This document shows positions 25,001 through 37,761 of a stretch of DNA of 64,000 nucleotides, in pieces. This DNA comes from Tetrahymena elliotti 4EA. Taxonomy: Eukaryota; Ciliophora; Oligohymenophorea; Hymenostomatida; Tetrahymenidae. The notes below the pieces were generated by a model, which was not told the origin of the DNA, ran no database searches, and was given only the letters and a program-made list of their open reading frames with translations. Where the stretch lies: assembly GCA_000231825.2 (NCBI GenBank), contig JH720319.1, positions 496,001-560,000 on the forward strand, written 5' to 3'. How positions within the stretch are numbered: the stretch's first letter is position 1; each line of letters begins with the position of its first letter. A program made the translations under genes and the position numbers.

Positions 25001-28000
25001 ATTAAATTCATTAAAATTATTTAAATTATGTTTCTAACTATTTGGATATAGAGGGATAAAAAGTTGGTATTCACATGGATTAAAAAATGAGACATTTTCA
25101 TAAATAAAAATAATTTTTATCTTCCTCCCTCAAACTCACTTCTAAATAGATGAAATTTTTATTATTTTTTGGATAAAAATATTTTTAAAGATTGTTTTTT
25201 TCAGTAATTTTATGCTCAAAATATCACATATCATATGTTATCAATTTTAAAGTTTATTTATTATAAAAAAATAGATTAGGCATTTGATTATTTATATGAG
25301 GAATATAAAAAAAATTTTAATTGGAGAGAATAGTTTGAATAAAATATGCATTATTAGTCTCTATAGAACTTTCATTAAAGTAGTTCGTAGTATTCAAATT
25401 AGAAGGATGAAAGCATAAATTATAATTAAAATAAGCAACTTACCTCATCTAGTAATTAAAAAAGTTTATCAAATATAAAGAAAAGCAATAGAAGTTAATC
25501 TTAGAAAATTGAATATAATTATTAATAGCAAATTTCTGATCAATATTATAATAACTAGCATTAGTTTAACTCAAATTAATATAATGATTTTGCAAATATT
25601 TTGAAGCCTCAAAGACTTTAGTTTTAAGTTGATGAGGATAAAGGTGCTTAAGTGCTTAATGATAATTATAATTATAATTTAGTTGTTAGCTAATAATTAG
25701 ATCCTAATGTTAATCAAGGTTATAATTACAATTTATCATAAATTGATTTATAATAGCATAATAATTAGCAAGAGTTAGATTTTTAATAAAGAAAGAATTA
25801 AATATATGTTTAATACACTAAGCTATCTCAAAGGATTCAAAAATAGATATTTAAAAATTTGAAAGAGTAAAAATAGATTAACTAATAATAGTAGGTCAAC
25901 CAGTAGAGAGAATAATAATTATAATTAGCAAATAAGATTGATACTCAAGCTTAAATTTATAAGTAATATTCGAATAGAGATAAAATATAGGAAATAGAAG
26001 AAGAGTTATATGAATATGATGATGTTAGCCCTAGCCCTCATTTAAATGCATACGATATACCAAATTAATACTTTCATGAAAATGAAAAATCTGCAGATTA
26101 AAATAAGCTTTTAAATCAATCTTTTGATAGAGATTAAGTAGATAATAAAAATTCTTTATCAAATTAAATTTAATTGAGTTCAAATTAAAATAGTCTTAAT
26201 GTAAATTAAAAATATGAGGTTTAAGATGAATCAGCTAAGCTAGATTATTCCAATAACATGAACAAATATGATTTATATAAGCTTACAGAACTAAGCAGCA
26301 TTAAAAATAGTAGTGTTGCTGAAGTAATACAAAAGAAAAGTGAAATTAGTAATGGAAATAGCAAAATACTACAATAAAATTAATAAAATTTACCTTAGAT
26401 TTAAAATCAACCAAATGAGTTAGTGAGATTTAATTAAAAGGATGTTGAGAGTTAGAATTCAGATGTATAAAAAAACAATTAAATCAGATAAAAGAGTAAA
26501 AGTGATTAGATTAACTAAAAATTTGATCTCAACTCTTAGGGAAAAAATTTAGTTGATGAGATACCTACAATTTAGTCTGATGCATCTTCAAATTTCGTAG
26601 CTCAATACTAGAATCAAGTAAATAATTCTTATAAATTTGTTTAATTTATAGTTAAAATAATTAAAATTTAAATAGTAAGAAGAAGAAGGACAAGATTATT
26701 CATATGGAATGAATGAAGAAGAACTTGAAGAATATATGTATTATAATATAGCGGCTATTTATATTTAAAAAGTATGGAGAGGATTTTATACAAGGAAGCT
26801 GTTAAGAGACTTCTTTTTAGAGTTAGAAGAAATGTATGAAAACCAGGAGAAAGATGAGTACCAACAAACTATTCTGACTGACTCATAGCAAAACTAATAA
26901 AATAAAAATTAAATTAATAAAAATTCTTAAGAATATTAACTAAAATCTATTCAAAACTCAAGTGGAAATAACACTGAAAATAGAAATGATAACTTTACAA
27001 AATAAAATTAAGAAAAAGTAAATAAAATTAGTTAATTTGAAGAACAAAAGCAATAAAAAACTGAGTAGGGTAAAAACTAAGGTTATGATTTTAATTCAGC
27101 CAAAGTAGTAGAGACTATGGGTAGTAGCGATGATAATATTTAACCTATTTTAATTGATATTAGTAGGAAAAAGGAATCAAAAGAATAAAATTTCCCTTTA
27201 AAAAATACAACTTTACAGCAAAAGATAAATAGCAACAGTCCTAAAAAAATGTAAGAAGTAGCAGAAGAAGATCCTCAATTCAAAAACAATAGTGGAGGTA
27301 AAAATCATCAAAATCAAGATGGTTATTAGCAGCACAATTAAAGCAAGAGCAGTTCTAATCATAAAAATGATTTAGAAAACTTGATTTCGTAAATCGATAT
27401 GAATCAAAAAGACTAAAAATTAAAAAATGAGACACTATAAATGTAAGAAATCAATGAATTTTCTAAAAGTTTATTGACAGTAAAGGACTTTGAAAAAAGT
27501 ACTGATAATAAGTATCCTTCTAAAACTTTAATTGAAAACGTTATGAAACTTTCTGATGAAAATTAGATAACAGATTCTTAATACTATGATACTCCTTTAA
27601 ATTAACCATTAATCTCAGAATTAGACGCTCCTAAGAAAAATGAGAATTTTAGTAATTAAAATTTAATTATTAATAATTTTTATTAGATTTTTATTAAAAA
27701 TAAAGGTTTGAATCATCATCAAAATTAATTAGTTAAAGATTAACACTCTGAAGGTTACTTGAAAATAAAAGAGGAGCAAATTAAGAAATGGAGTGAATTA
27801 ATTAATGATTTATAAAAACTGTAGGATTAGCCAAATCATTAGATTGATTCTGATCAAATAAAAAAACTATGTTAAAAATATGAAAATAATAAAAACTAGC
27901 TCATTGATTAATTCCAATAAATTTCAAAAGGCTAAGAAAATTAGATAAATCATGGGTTCAATCAGAGCTAAAATGTAAAATTGTAAAATTGTAGATATGA

Positions 28001-31000
28001 AATATATTAATTATTTATATTATTAGAGTGAAAAATAAACAAATGAAAATAATGGAAGATAATTATCTGAAAATCATGATTCGATTAAATAAAATTCAAG
28101 TGAAGTCTTTGAGCAATCTCCTGTTTAAAAATAAAAATAACCAAGCAAAAATAACTTAGGCGTTTTAAAAAGAATAGATAAAAATGATAAATTAGCAAAC
28201 ATGTAACTTGCTTTAGGTTCTGAGTAGCTCTTTAGAGAGTAATCAGCTATTGCAGCTGCATTGTCTTAATCAAATATTTCAGATTAATATGGTAAGTTAA
28301 ATTTATCTTGAAAAATTCCTAATTAAATTTTCTCAATAAATTTTAGATGATCTATCTACAAAGAATAAATATTCAAATAAAATTACTGGATTAAGTTAGA
28401 GTGTTGATTTTAATGAAACTCGTTACAATAAATAAAATAAAAGAAAACATTAATTGCCTAATTATAGCGATTACATTTTTGAAAAAATACCAGCAAGAGA
28501 CTTTGCTTCAGGTAAATTTAATCGCTTAATGCTCAAAAAAGAGTCTATGGATGAGCTAGTAAAGATGAGAGAAGAGATTATTTCATATTAAAAAGAAGCC
28601 AAAATTTAGATTTTAAACTAAATGTATGAATAAAAGGTAAATCAAATAAAATAAACAACATTTTTTTAAATTTAAATTAAATAATTAAAAAAACAGAAAA
28701 TTCCACTTTAAGTCTATTAAGCTAAGATAAAAGAATGTGATTAATGGGCAACTAAAGAGCTTGAAAGGTTATAAAAAAACCATCATGAGATTGAAAGAGG
28801 ATGGAAGAAATTTGCTGAAACAATTAAGTAAACTAAGAGAGGAATAGAATTTATGAAACAAGTCAAAAAAATTGATTACAATAAAATGCTCGGAAATTCT
28901 TAAGATGAGATTAAATTCAGTAAACTTTTGTCTTTTAGGTAAAATAAATCAATCAATTAATCATTTAGTTATAATTTAAATTTACAAAGATCTGATAGTG
29001 AAGTGAGTGAGAGCGATATTTTTAGTGAAAGGAAAGAATACAATTCTTTGAATCTGAATCTAAATAATTTAAAAAATCTATCAGGAATTAGTTAAGGAAA
29101 TCTTAGTAATATAAAAATAGTAGACTAGTATTAATTAACCGAAAGACCTAAAAAATACATTAATTAAAATTAGGGAATAAGTTTATTGTAAAATGGATCT
29201 ATTAAAGGAGCTAATGGTATCAATAATTACGTGCTAAGTAAGAGTTGTACCAGCTGGGATGGCAATATATTAAATACAAATAATAGCGAAGAAGTAGAAT
29301 TCGATGATATTAATGATTATTTAAAAAAAATCAAAAATAACTTTTCAAAAAATTTAACAAAATAACAACTCTATGGATTTTAACCTCTATAAGTGTCAAA
29401 TAATTAGTAGTAACCATCTAATACTTTGAATGATGAATCTTCTTTAGTATCTCCATAACAATCTAGATCAAATACTCCCAGCATAAAAAATTAGGAAGAA
29501 AGCAGCAATATCATTTAAACAAAAAAAGAAGATAAAGAGATTCAAGACCAAAATAAGATTACTAATTTTGAAATTTCTCCAAGTCCAAAGTAGAAATTAC
29601 TAACTTAAATGACCATAACTCAACAAAGTAAATTGAATAAATGATAGATAATTTTAAAAATAATTAACATTACAATTAATTAAAGGTGAAAGTGATTTGA
29701 AAAAAATTGGACTAATGTCTTTGGAAAGTGCTAGCTCTTCATTGTAGTCTTAGAGTTCTGAAGCTTAGTTTAGTTAGCATTTGTTTGAATATGAAAACGC
29801 TAAAAAGTTACAACAAGAGAAGAAAATTGAAGAAATGGCTTTGTAGGAAAATAACTTACAAGCATAAAAAAACACATAGAAATAAGAAGTAGAACAGCCA
29901 AATAAAGATGTAAGAATTTGAAATTTATATCTAATTTAAACAAAAAAATTTGTGATATTTATTTATAATTTATCGTAACTATATTCACAGCTTATGTCAA
30001 TTGAATAAAAGGCGAATGTTGTAAGTGACAAGATTATTGAAAATTTAATAGATGAAGTTAATACTGGTAATTTTTGTTATTTATTGAATAATATAAATAG
30101 ATTTTTAATTTTTTATTTGATAAAATAGAAATTTATGAAATCAAGTAGAAAGAGAAAGAAGCTACCAAACAATAAGTTCAACATACAGATAATAATTTCC
30201 ATCCAAACATAAATGAAGTCATGCCTACAAATATTGAGTATAAGAATTAGTATGATGAAAAAATAATACCCATAGAGAGCTGTGCTAATCTTAATAGCAT
30301 TAAGGATTTCTTAGTGGCTTTGGCAGAGTTCATCAAAGGTAATTTGGAAATTTGATTTATGATTAAGCAATATTAAAATTATCGTTTTTTAATTAAAGAA
30401 AATTTTAGAGAAGAGTTTTTAGGAAGAATTAATTTACCTCTTGGTATTGACCCTCTTGAATTTTTAAAGACTTTCAATATCACTGAAAATACAGAGCCTT
30501 AAGATACTGAAACATCTAATGCTCCAATTTATCCTTTAGTTAAATATATTCACGTTTAAAGACCTGTAGTCAGTGAAGAAATTTTCTTAACTTTTAATGA
30601 ACTTTACTAGGTAAGATTACATTAAAAATAAATAATTTTCATAACTTAATTATTCACAAAAAGAGGATGATAAGAAGACAAAAGAAATTAGAAAACAGAG
30701 AATATTTTTTAGAAGGGTAAGAAGAAAGATTTGATGAAGACGATGATGATGAAGATATAGATATATTTAATTCATAGAGTGACATTGAAAAATATAATTT
30801 AAAGTTAATTTTTGACTGTTTTAACGAAGCTCTTGATTTCTTGAGACCATATAGTCTTGGAGGAAAACCTCTCCCTTGGAAATTAAATCAAAAGAAATTA
30901 GCAAATATGAAAATCAAAGATTAAGATATAGAAAGAGTTCTTGGTATGGCTATTGGGAGAACTTTAAAGTGGGGATCATGTCTCTGTGGTTTTATACCAG

Positions 31001-31952
31001 AGAAGATCGAATTCCCACCAGGATAAGATGAAGAAAATAATGAATATTTGAATTAAATTAAAGAAGACAGATTAGCTTAGATGCTAGAAAATGAGGTAAC
31101 AAACATTCTAAATAATTATACTCTGTTTTAAAGTTAATTTTCTATATCAAAAAGGTTTTAGAAAATGAGCATAAATGGTTAATTTATGAAGAAGAAGAAA
31201 CCGACGTTTAGTTAGAAATAGCAGATGATATATTCCACTGTCTTATGAGTGAAGCAGCATAATGGTTGTATTTAAAAATGTAAGGAAAACTTGAATTAAT
31301 GGATACCCTGTAAATTAACATTCGCAGAGATTAAAAAGTGAATTTTGATGAAATGGTTGAAGATGAAGAGGATTAAAAATAACTTTTAGATTACTAAGGA
31401 ATGTAAGATAACCTAACAAACAACACACAGGGTAGCTTGAGCAAGTACAGTGCAGTTAATATTTTAACTCAGAAAAAACTAAAAAATTCTCATGAAATAA
31501 ACGTCCATGCCAACATTGAAGATTTTTATGCATCAACCTAAAATGATTATCAAGATAATGATGGAGATGATGATAAAATTATTGTTAATTTAGATAATCC
31601 TGCTAAACATTTGAAAAGAAATAATTTAAATTAAAATCAAACAAGCGAAGGTGAAGAATTTAATGAGCTAGATGACTCAGATAATTATGAAAATGATTAC
31701 TTCTCAAACAAAAAGGGAAAAAAAGCTATTGAAGAAATTAGCTAAAAAAGAAGATAGGGTAAATAAGAGGAAATATAAAGCAAATAAAATGAAAAACTTA
31801 TGTTTTAACATAAACAATCAAGCTATAGCCCATAAAATTAATTTAACCAGCATTAATAATCTCCTTTTGAATTTGGAGATATTTAATAAAAATACAACCA
31901 AATTATGGGTTCTACTAATTCGAAAGCATCTTCACTCAATTCAAGTTTTTGA
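22025..31952 (+). CDS. Giant IQ-motif protein with CEP350-like C-terminal region
   Basis: Sixteen exons: 22025-22426, 22498-23986, 24036-24422, 24474-24518, 24578-25203, 25280-26617, 26676-27974, 28027-28291, 28347-28636, 28697-29627, 29686-29909, 29991-30066, 30129-30338, 30399-30610, 30664-31095, 31155-31952. Introns are 49-81 nt. All phases agree and the sum is 9024 nt, 3007 residues. Most of the protein is Asn/Gln/Ser/Lys-rich and unstructured, with helical charged segments (about 630-720, 790-840, 2060-2150). An IQ-type motif, IAAIYIQKVWRGF, lies near residues 1454-1466. The C-terminal 2530-2830 is well ordered in character (DFLVALAEFIKENF, LIFDCFNEALDFL, then acidic DVQLEIADDIFHCLM). 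In my recollection the pattern of this end, with a W-x-Y-x-x-E-E-x-x-V motif before the IADxIF helix, matches the C-terminus of human CEP350. This suggests a centrosome/basal-body or microtubule scaffold binding calmodulin or centrin. Exons 5-6 (around 25140-25280) are the least certain part of the model. Confidence 0.75.
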
Positions 31953-32986
31953 AGAAAATGGACATTTCAAATAAAAATAAATTTTTACACTAAAATTATT
32001 TAATGTTTTTAAAATAAAATATTCCATTTATATTTAAATTATACCTTACTTATTATTATTTATTTTTCCCTCTAAATCATTTCAAAACATCTATTGAAAT
32101 TTTTTGAAATTTACAATTTATTTTAAGGAGAACAAGTTTTTTCTCAATACCCATAAATTATTTTTCTTTTTTTCACCACAAATCTTGTATCATTCATATC
32201 TAAGGAATATTAGAGAAATAATAATAGTTCGTTTTAATTTAAATTAATTAAGTGGTCTCATCTAGTTTTTGTAATTTTTTAATCAAAATTTATAATAAAT
32301 AAAAATTAATAAGTTAGTATTCCTTTCATAGTTAAAGATACATTTTTTAGTGTTTATTTTCACCAATTAATATTCAAGGGAAGTGATTTTTAAAATTATT
32401 TTTTTCTTTTTAATTTCAATATGATTAAATTTTACTATATTTACAACTAATAATATAAATTTATATCTATTTCTTTTTACTTTTTAAAGATGGTTGGTTT
32501 TCTTTCTATTCTCAAAAAATAAATAAAAATCTTATTTATTTTTTGTAAATAATATATTTTAGTTAGCTTATTGTAAATATTGCTATTTTGGTTTATCATA
32601 AATAAAAATAAATAATTTAAGACTTATTCTAATTTCTATTTAATTAAGTGAAGCATTTATTTATCTATTATTAAAAAATTATATCTGTATTTATAATGAA
32701 TTAGTTTTATGTAATCTTTTAATTGTAATTAATGATTTATTTTTGTAAAAAATTTTTTGGTAATACTGATAAAATAAAGTAAATTGTTCATTTGACTATA
32801 TGGTTTAGATAAATTTTAAATTAAATATTTAAATAGAATATTATGGTAATGTAATCTTTTGATTCATAATAATTTTGATTTTGAAATACAAAATATTTAA
32901 TATATGACCTTTAACACATATTTTTTTATTATCAAAATTATTTGACCTAAAAGCATTATTAAAATCTATAAATAAATAGTATTTTT
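31953..32986. other. Intergenic spacer before the channel array
   Basis: About 1 kb of AT-rich DNA containing the 3' flank of the giant gene and the promoter of the first channel gene. Nothing else was recognised. Confidence 0.55.
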
Positions 32987-35900
32987 ATGATGAATATTGA
33001 TGATACCTAATAGCAATCCTTCATTACATAAGAATAGATAATTAGAAAGAAAGACAAATACTATACACAAAAAATAGAATAGCCAATCAAGCAAATTGAC
33101 TTAAATGATATTTCTAAAATTGGAGATTTAGATAAGTAGGATGAAAGCTATATAGATAAGTAGAGGATAATATCTATTTAGGAAAGAGATCCAAACTAAT
33201 CTAGTGTGATAAATAATGTTCAAACCCCAAAAACAATCACCATGCAATTGTCTGATATAGTTAAAAGAGTAAGATTAAGATAGGCGGCTGCAAAATTAGT
33301 GAACAGCACACGTTCAAGAATGCTTAAAAATATGAAATCTCACCAATACTCTCTAATCAATGATAAATCATAGGATTTTACTGATTTGAAAAAAGATTTA
33401 CTTTAAAATTCACTTTTCTCTTTTGCGATAAGCAGAGACTCAAGGTGGATTTTTGCTAAAAAGATTATTTAATAGTTTCTTTTCATGCTGCAAAAGATTC
33501 CTGTGATAAATCCTTCTAGCAGCAATAAATACCTATGGGATTCCTTCATATGTTTAGTTTTAATTTATTCTTTTTTTATAATACCAGTGATGGTATGTTT
33601 TAACTTGGAAGAAAAAGATGTATCTTTAAAAAATATATTAAATCTTATACTTATTATTAAAGTGTTAAATATTTTAGTATTATGCAACACAGGTTTTTAT
33701 AAACGAGGTGTACTCAATAAAAGTAGGGTTAGCATTTGGAGAAAATATTATCATGAATAAATGAAAATTGATTTATTATCTCTTATCCCTCTACTAGTTT
33801 ATAGATTCTTAGTTTCGAATTTCATTGAATATATGAGCTATTACTAATTTATTACATTATCAATTTTAATTAAGTGGAAAGAAATTTAGAAAATATTTAG
33901 TAATACATAACAAAAATATATTCTGTTCCCTAACTTAAGAAATATTATTAAATTAGTCAATCTATTCTTTAAAATTCTTTTTATAGCTCATGGATGTGCT
34001 TGCTTCTGGATTATTGCAGGAAGATTATCATAAAAATATTAAGATAAAAATTGGTTAAATTTTAAAAATTTAGAAAGGGAAAGCTGGTAAAATTAGTATG
34101 TATCTGCATTTTACTTTTGCACTGTGACCATGACTACTGTTGGTTATGGAGATATTTCGCCTTAATCGACTATTGAGATGTTTATTTGTGTAGTTATTTT
34201 ACTTTTTGCTTGTGGTGTTTTTGGATTTTCTATCAATACTATTCAAGTCATTTTGCAAGATTTTAGTAAGACAGAAAACGAAATTCTCGAAAAGATGTAC
34301 ATCATTAAAAGCTATCTCAATAAAAAATAAATCAACCAATCTCTTTCTAAAAATGTTACAGAATATCTTGAGTAAATTTTATTTGATAAAATTATTTTTT
34401 TATTAAATTTTGAAACAAAAAACTTCAAAAATATATTTTTAAATTATTTTCATAATTATCACTGAAGAACTATTCTTTTATTAAAGGTATTATTGGAAAG
34501 GAAATTAATAAGCTAGCTCCGAAGAAGAAGAAAAAATGATAAAACAACTTCCTGATAACTTAAGAAAAGAATTACTTATTGAATCTAACAAAATTGTGCT
34601 GAGGGATAGTTTGATATTTTAAAATAATTTTAGTGAAGAAGTAATTTAAGCAACAATTCCTCTAATTTAGGAAATAAATTTTACTCCATAAGAGGTTATA
34701 TTTACAGAAAATGATGAGAATACTGATAGGTCTATTTACTTTGTTTAGGAAGGAATAGTAGAATTGTATACTGAAGTTATTGAACAATTTAACCCTTGTT
34801 AGGGATTAGCTTAGAAATCATATAAAACAATTAAAAGACTAAAGAAAGGTGATTGCTTTGGAGAAATAGAGTTTTTTACTGATGGTAATAGATAAATGAG
34901 TGTTAGAAGCCTAAGTTTCTCTACTTTACTTAAAATAAACAGAAATGATTTTATTAATACTATTAAAAATTTTGCAACTGATTATGAATAGTTTTGCTAT
35001 GTAAAAGATAGGTTAATTTTTTAAAATGATTATTCTAAGATTAACCATAAATGCATAAGTTGTAATAGTGAGAATCATCGTGTAGGGCATTGCCCATATA
35101 TTCACTTTATACCTAATAAACCTAAATTATTTGCTATTTTGAACAAGACTAAGGATTAAAAAAGAAATGATTGTGGATAAATGTAAATTAGAGCTAGAAA
35201 AAGATAAAGGTATAGACTTTTTCCATAATAAATTTTATCTTTAGTGAATAATTATTTACAAATAAATGAAGACTACATAGAGGATTTTAATTAGAAATAC
35301 TTGTCATTCGATATAAGTAAATGTGATATTTGTTCTAACTTAATTAATCTCCAGCCATCAAATCAATAATATGTTCATTCTAATACTGCTTAAATTGCAA
35401 ATCCATTACAAAATTTGTATACAGAAGGAGAAAAATAAAAGAATGAAAACAATTAAGTAAAATAAAAAAATGATTAAACTAAAAATAATTAAAATGGATC
35501 TAATAAGATCAATAACTTTCAAAACTAGAAAGTTGTTTAATTTTAATAAAATTATTAAAGTAACAATTTAAGTTTTAACTCAAGCTAGCTAATAGAAGAT
35601 TAGCAACCATAAAAAGGAATTCACCATAGAAATGGTTTTAAGCAGTTATCAAAAATATCTGCAAGCATTAAAGAGGATACTGAATTGTAAGAAAATTACT
35701 CTCCAAATGAAAATAAATTATAGCCTGTAGCTTTTTTAAAATAAAAATCACCTAGCATAGAACTAAACAATTTTAATAACTAAGCCTACTAAAATAATTA
35801 GTCATATATGAGCTAACTTAACAATAATTAAGGTGGTATCTTTTCAAATATAAATAGCATATCTTTATAATACACACAAACAGAGATAGATAACTAAGAA

Positions 35901-36992
35901 TAGGCTGTACCATTATAAACAAAGTTTAGTAAGCAAGTTTAAAACGTATAGCAAATGAATCAGACTAATCAGTTTTACAACAAAGTGTAAAGTATAAAAA
36001 ATGCTGATTAGGAATAGTAGGGTGATGAAGTCTTTTTAAGAAAGCTATCTATATTTTATAATTTAGATGATGTGATAAATATTTATAATTCTTAAAATAA
36101 TTAACAAAATTTCCATATAAAAAAATTATTTTTTGACACTTTTTATGGAGAGTTTGAAAAAATTAAATTTTTTGAGCTGTATTATCCACTTAGTAATTTC
36201 TAATATGTAGTTAAATAAATTCACATGGACTCTAATTAAAAAAAGAAGATGAGGTAAAAGCTTCTTGAGCAACAAAGACAAAATCTTAGCAAAATGAAAA
36301 TGAAAAAGAAAAAGAAAAATGGTGGGAGAGCTTCAGTGAATATTGGAGCAGGAGATTACTAAGCGATAAAATTGCTTGTTGATAAATTTGAATAAGATAA
36401 TAAAGAAAATAAGAGCATGAAAGGAAGCTAAATTATGCCTAACAGTTCAAATATTTACATGAATAATTTGAATGTTAATACTTCGCCTCAAATAAACAAT
36501 AAAAGAAATAGCATAACATGTTCATCGATTAACTATCAAACATAAAAATCAATCAAAATTCTTGATAAACCTAACTATTAAGATAATGATAATTAAGAAG
36601 GGTAAAGTGTTTCAAAAAGTGTTTTAACTTAAAATTAAACAGTATTTAATTACAAATAAAATAATAGCCCTTAAGATATATCTGTAACAAATTCTGTAGC
36701 TATGAGAGAATCTTAAGATTTTTCTTAAGTGCATGATATTTATGATTCGTAACAATAATCAAATCCTCAATTATAAAGTTTCGAACTCAATCAACTCAGA
36801 AATAATGATAATATTTTATAATAAAAACACAAAAAATAAAACCAAATTTCTGATAATGATGTCGAAATATTTGTTAATATAGAAAACAAACTAAGTCCAC
36901 CTTATAATGAGAGGCCTGCTTTGAATAATTAACATTCAGAAATACCAGATATTTGCATGTATGAATATAACAAACAAAGTAATGATGCTTGA
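32987..36992 (+). CDS. Potassium channel with CNBD-like domain and CCHC zinc knuckle, copy I
   Basis: Two exons, 32987-34371 and 34487-36992 (115-nt intron, phase 2), give 1296 residues. Cytosolic N-terminus with a family motif (SRMLKNM ... NDKSQDF, about residues 105-130), then six membrane segments (about 175-450). The loop CNTGFYKRG follows S2, the selectivity filter TTVGYGD ends at residue 389, and S6 is FACGVFGFSIN. The C-linker (NVTEYLEYYW) carries the intron. The CNBD-like fold centres on KGDCFGEIEFF (about 583-593) and retains Arg in the phosphate-binding cassette (NRQMSVRS). It is followed by a perfect CCHC knuckle (35052-35093), an SKCDIC motif, a 550-residue Asn/Gln-rich tail, and a conserved block (FDTFYGEFEK ... 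YYPLSNF, about 36127-36216). The S4 segment has few basic residues. Family function is K+ flux across plasma or ciliary membrane, possibly gated by cyclic nucleotide. Confidence 0.88.
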
Positions 36993-37761
36993 ATAGTAAG
37001 CTTTTCTATCATTTATATTAAATAAAAATAAAATAATTGCTTTCTATATCTCAATTAATAATTAAATTTTAACTTTTGAAATTATAAATTTTATTTAAAA
37101 CGAAAGAGTAAACTATTTCCGACTCAATCAATGATTAAATCTGTTAATTTGTACAATAAAATACATTTTATTTACAAAAAAACTTGAAGTTTATTTTCTA
37201 CAAATTAATGATAAAATATTATTCACTAATTATTTTTGTGATTATAAATTTTATTTCTTAACAGAAGTTATAGAAGAGTATATAATGACTCAACTAATGA
37301 TTAAATCAGTCAAATTTGAAACCTTTAATAAATTTTACATACAAAAAATTTGAGGTTAACTTTCTACAAATAAATATTAAAAAATTACTCACCAAAAAAT
37401 AATGAGAGAAAGAAATTTTATTTATGTTTGATTTGAAAAACCAAACATTAATTTAAAAGCTCCAATTTTTTTAATTTAATAGAAATGCAATTCCTTATTT
37501 AATTTTTAAATGGTTAAATAATTATCTAAAAAAAAATTTTAATCAATTTTAGACCTTTAATATGTTGATGTTTGTTGTCTATTAAATAATCGAGTTGTTT
37601 GTTTTTGATAACAAATTTATTCTGTACAACTTTAATACTTTCTTACAACTCTCTTTAATAAATAAAAAAATAAACCTTTGCTAAAAAGTTAATAAAATTT
37701 AGAAAAAAAGAAAGAATTAGTAAATTAATTTTTTTTAAATAGTTTATATTTTTAAATTGAA
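36993..37761. other. Intergenic spacer with a tandem repeat
   Basis: Spacer between channel copies I and II, AT-rich. Its middle is made of a two-copy direct repeat (37081-37393). Nothing coding was seen. Confidence 0.55.
37081..37393. repeat. Two-copy direct repeat, period about 160 bp
   Basis: Copy 1 begins at 37081 and copy 2 at 37241, both with ATTATAAATTTTATTT. Later landmarks recur in the same order: GACTCAA, an AATGATTAAATC word, then a TTTCTACAAAT word, then ATTACTCAC-like ends. The copies differ by many substitutions and small indels, so the duplication is old. Confidence 0.65.

Noticed and set aside
27975..28026. Shorter 5' splice site (GTAGAT, near 27989) for this intron of the giant gene
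   Set aside because: It would leave an intron under 40 nt with broken phase. The donor at 27975 keeps phase 0 and the usual length.
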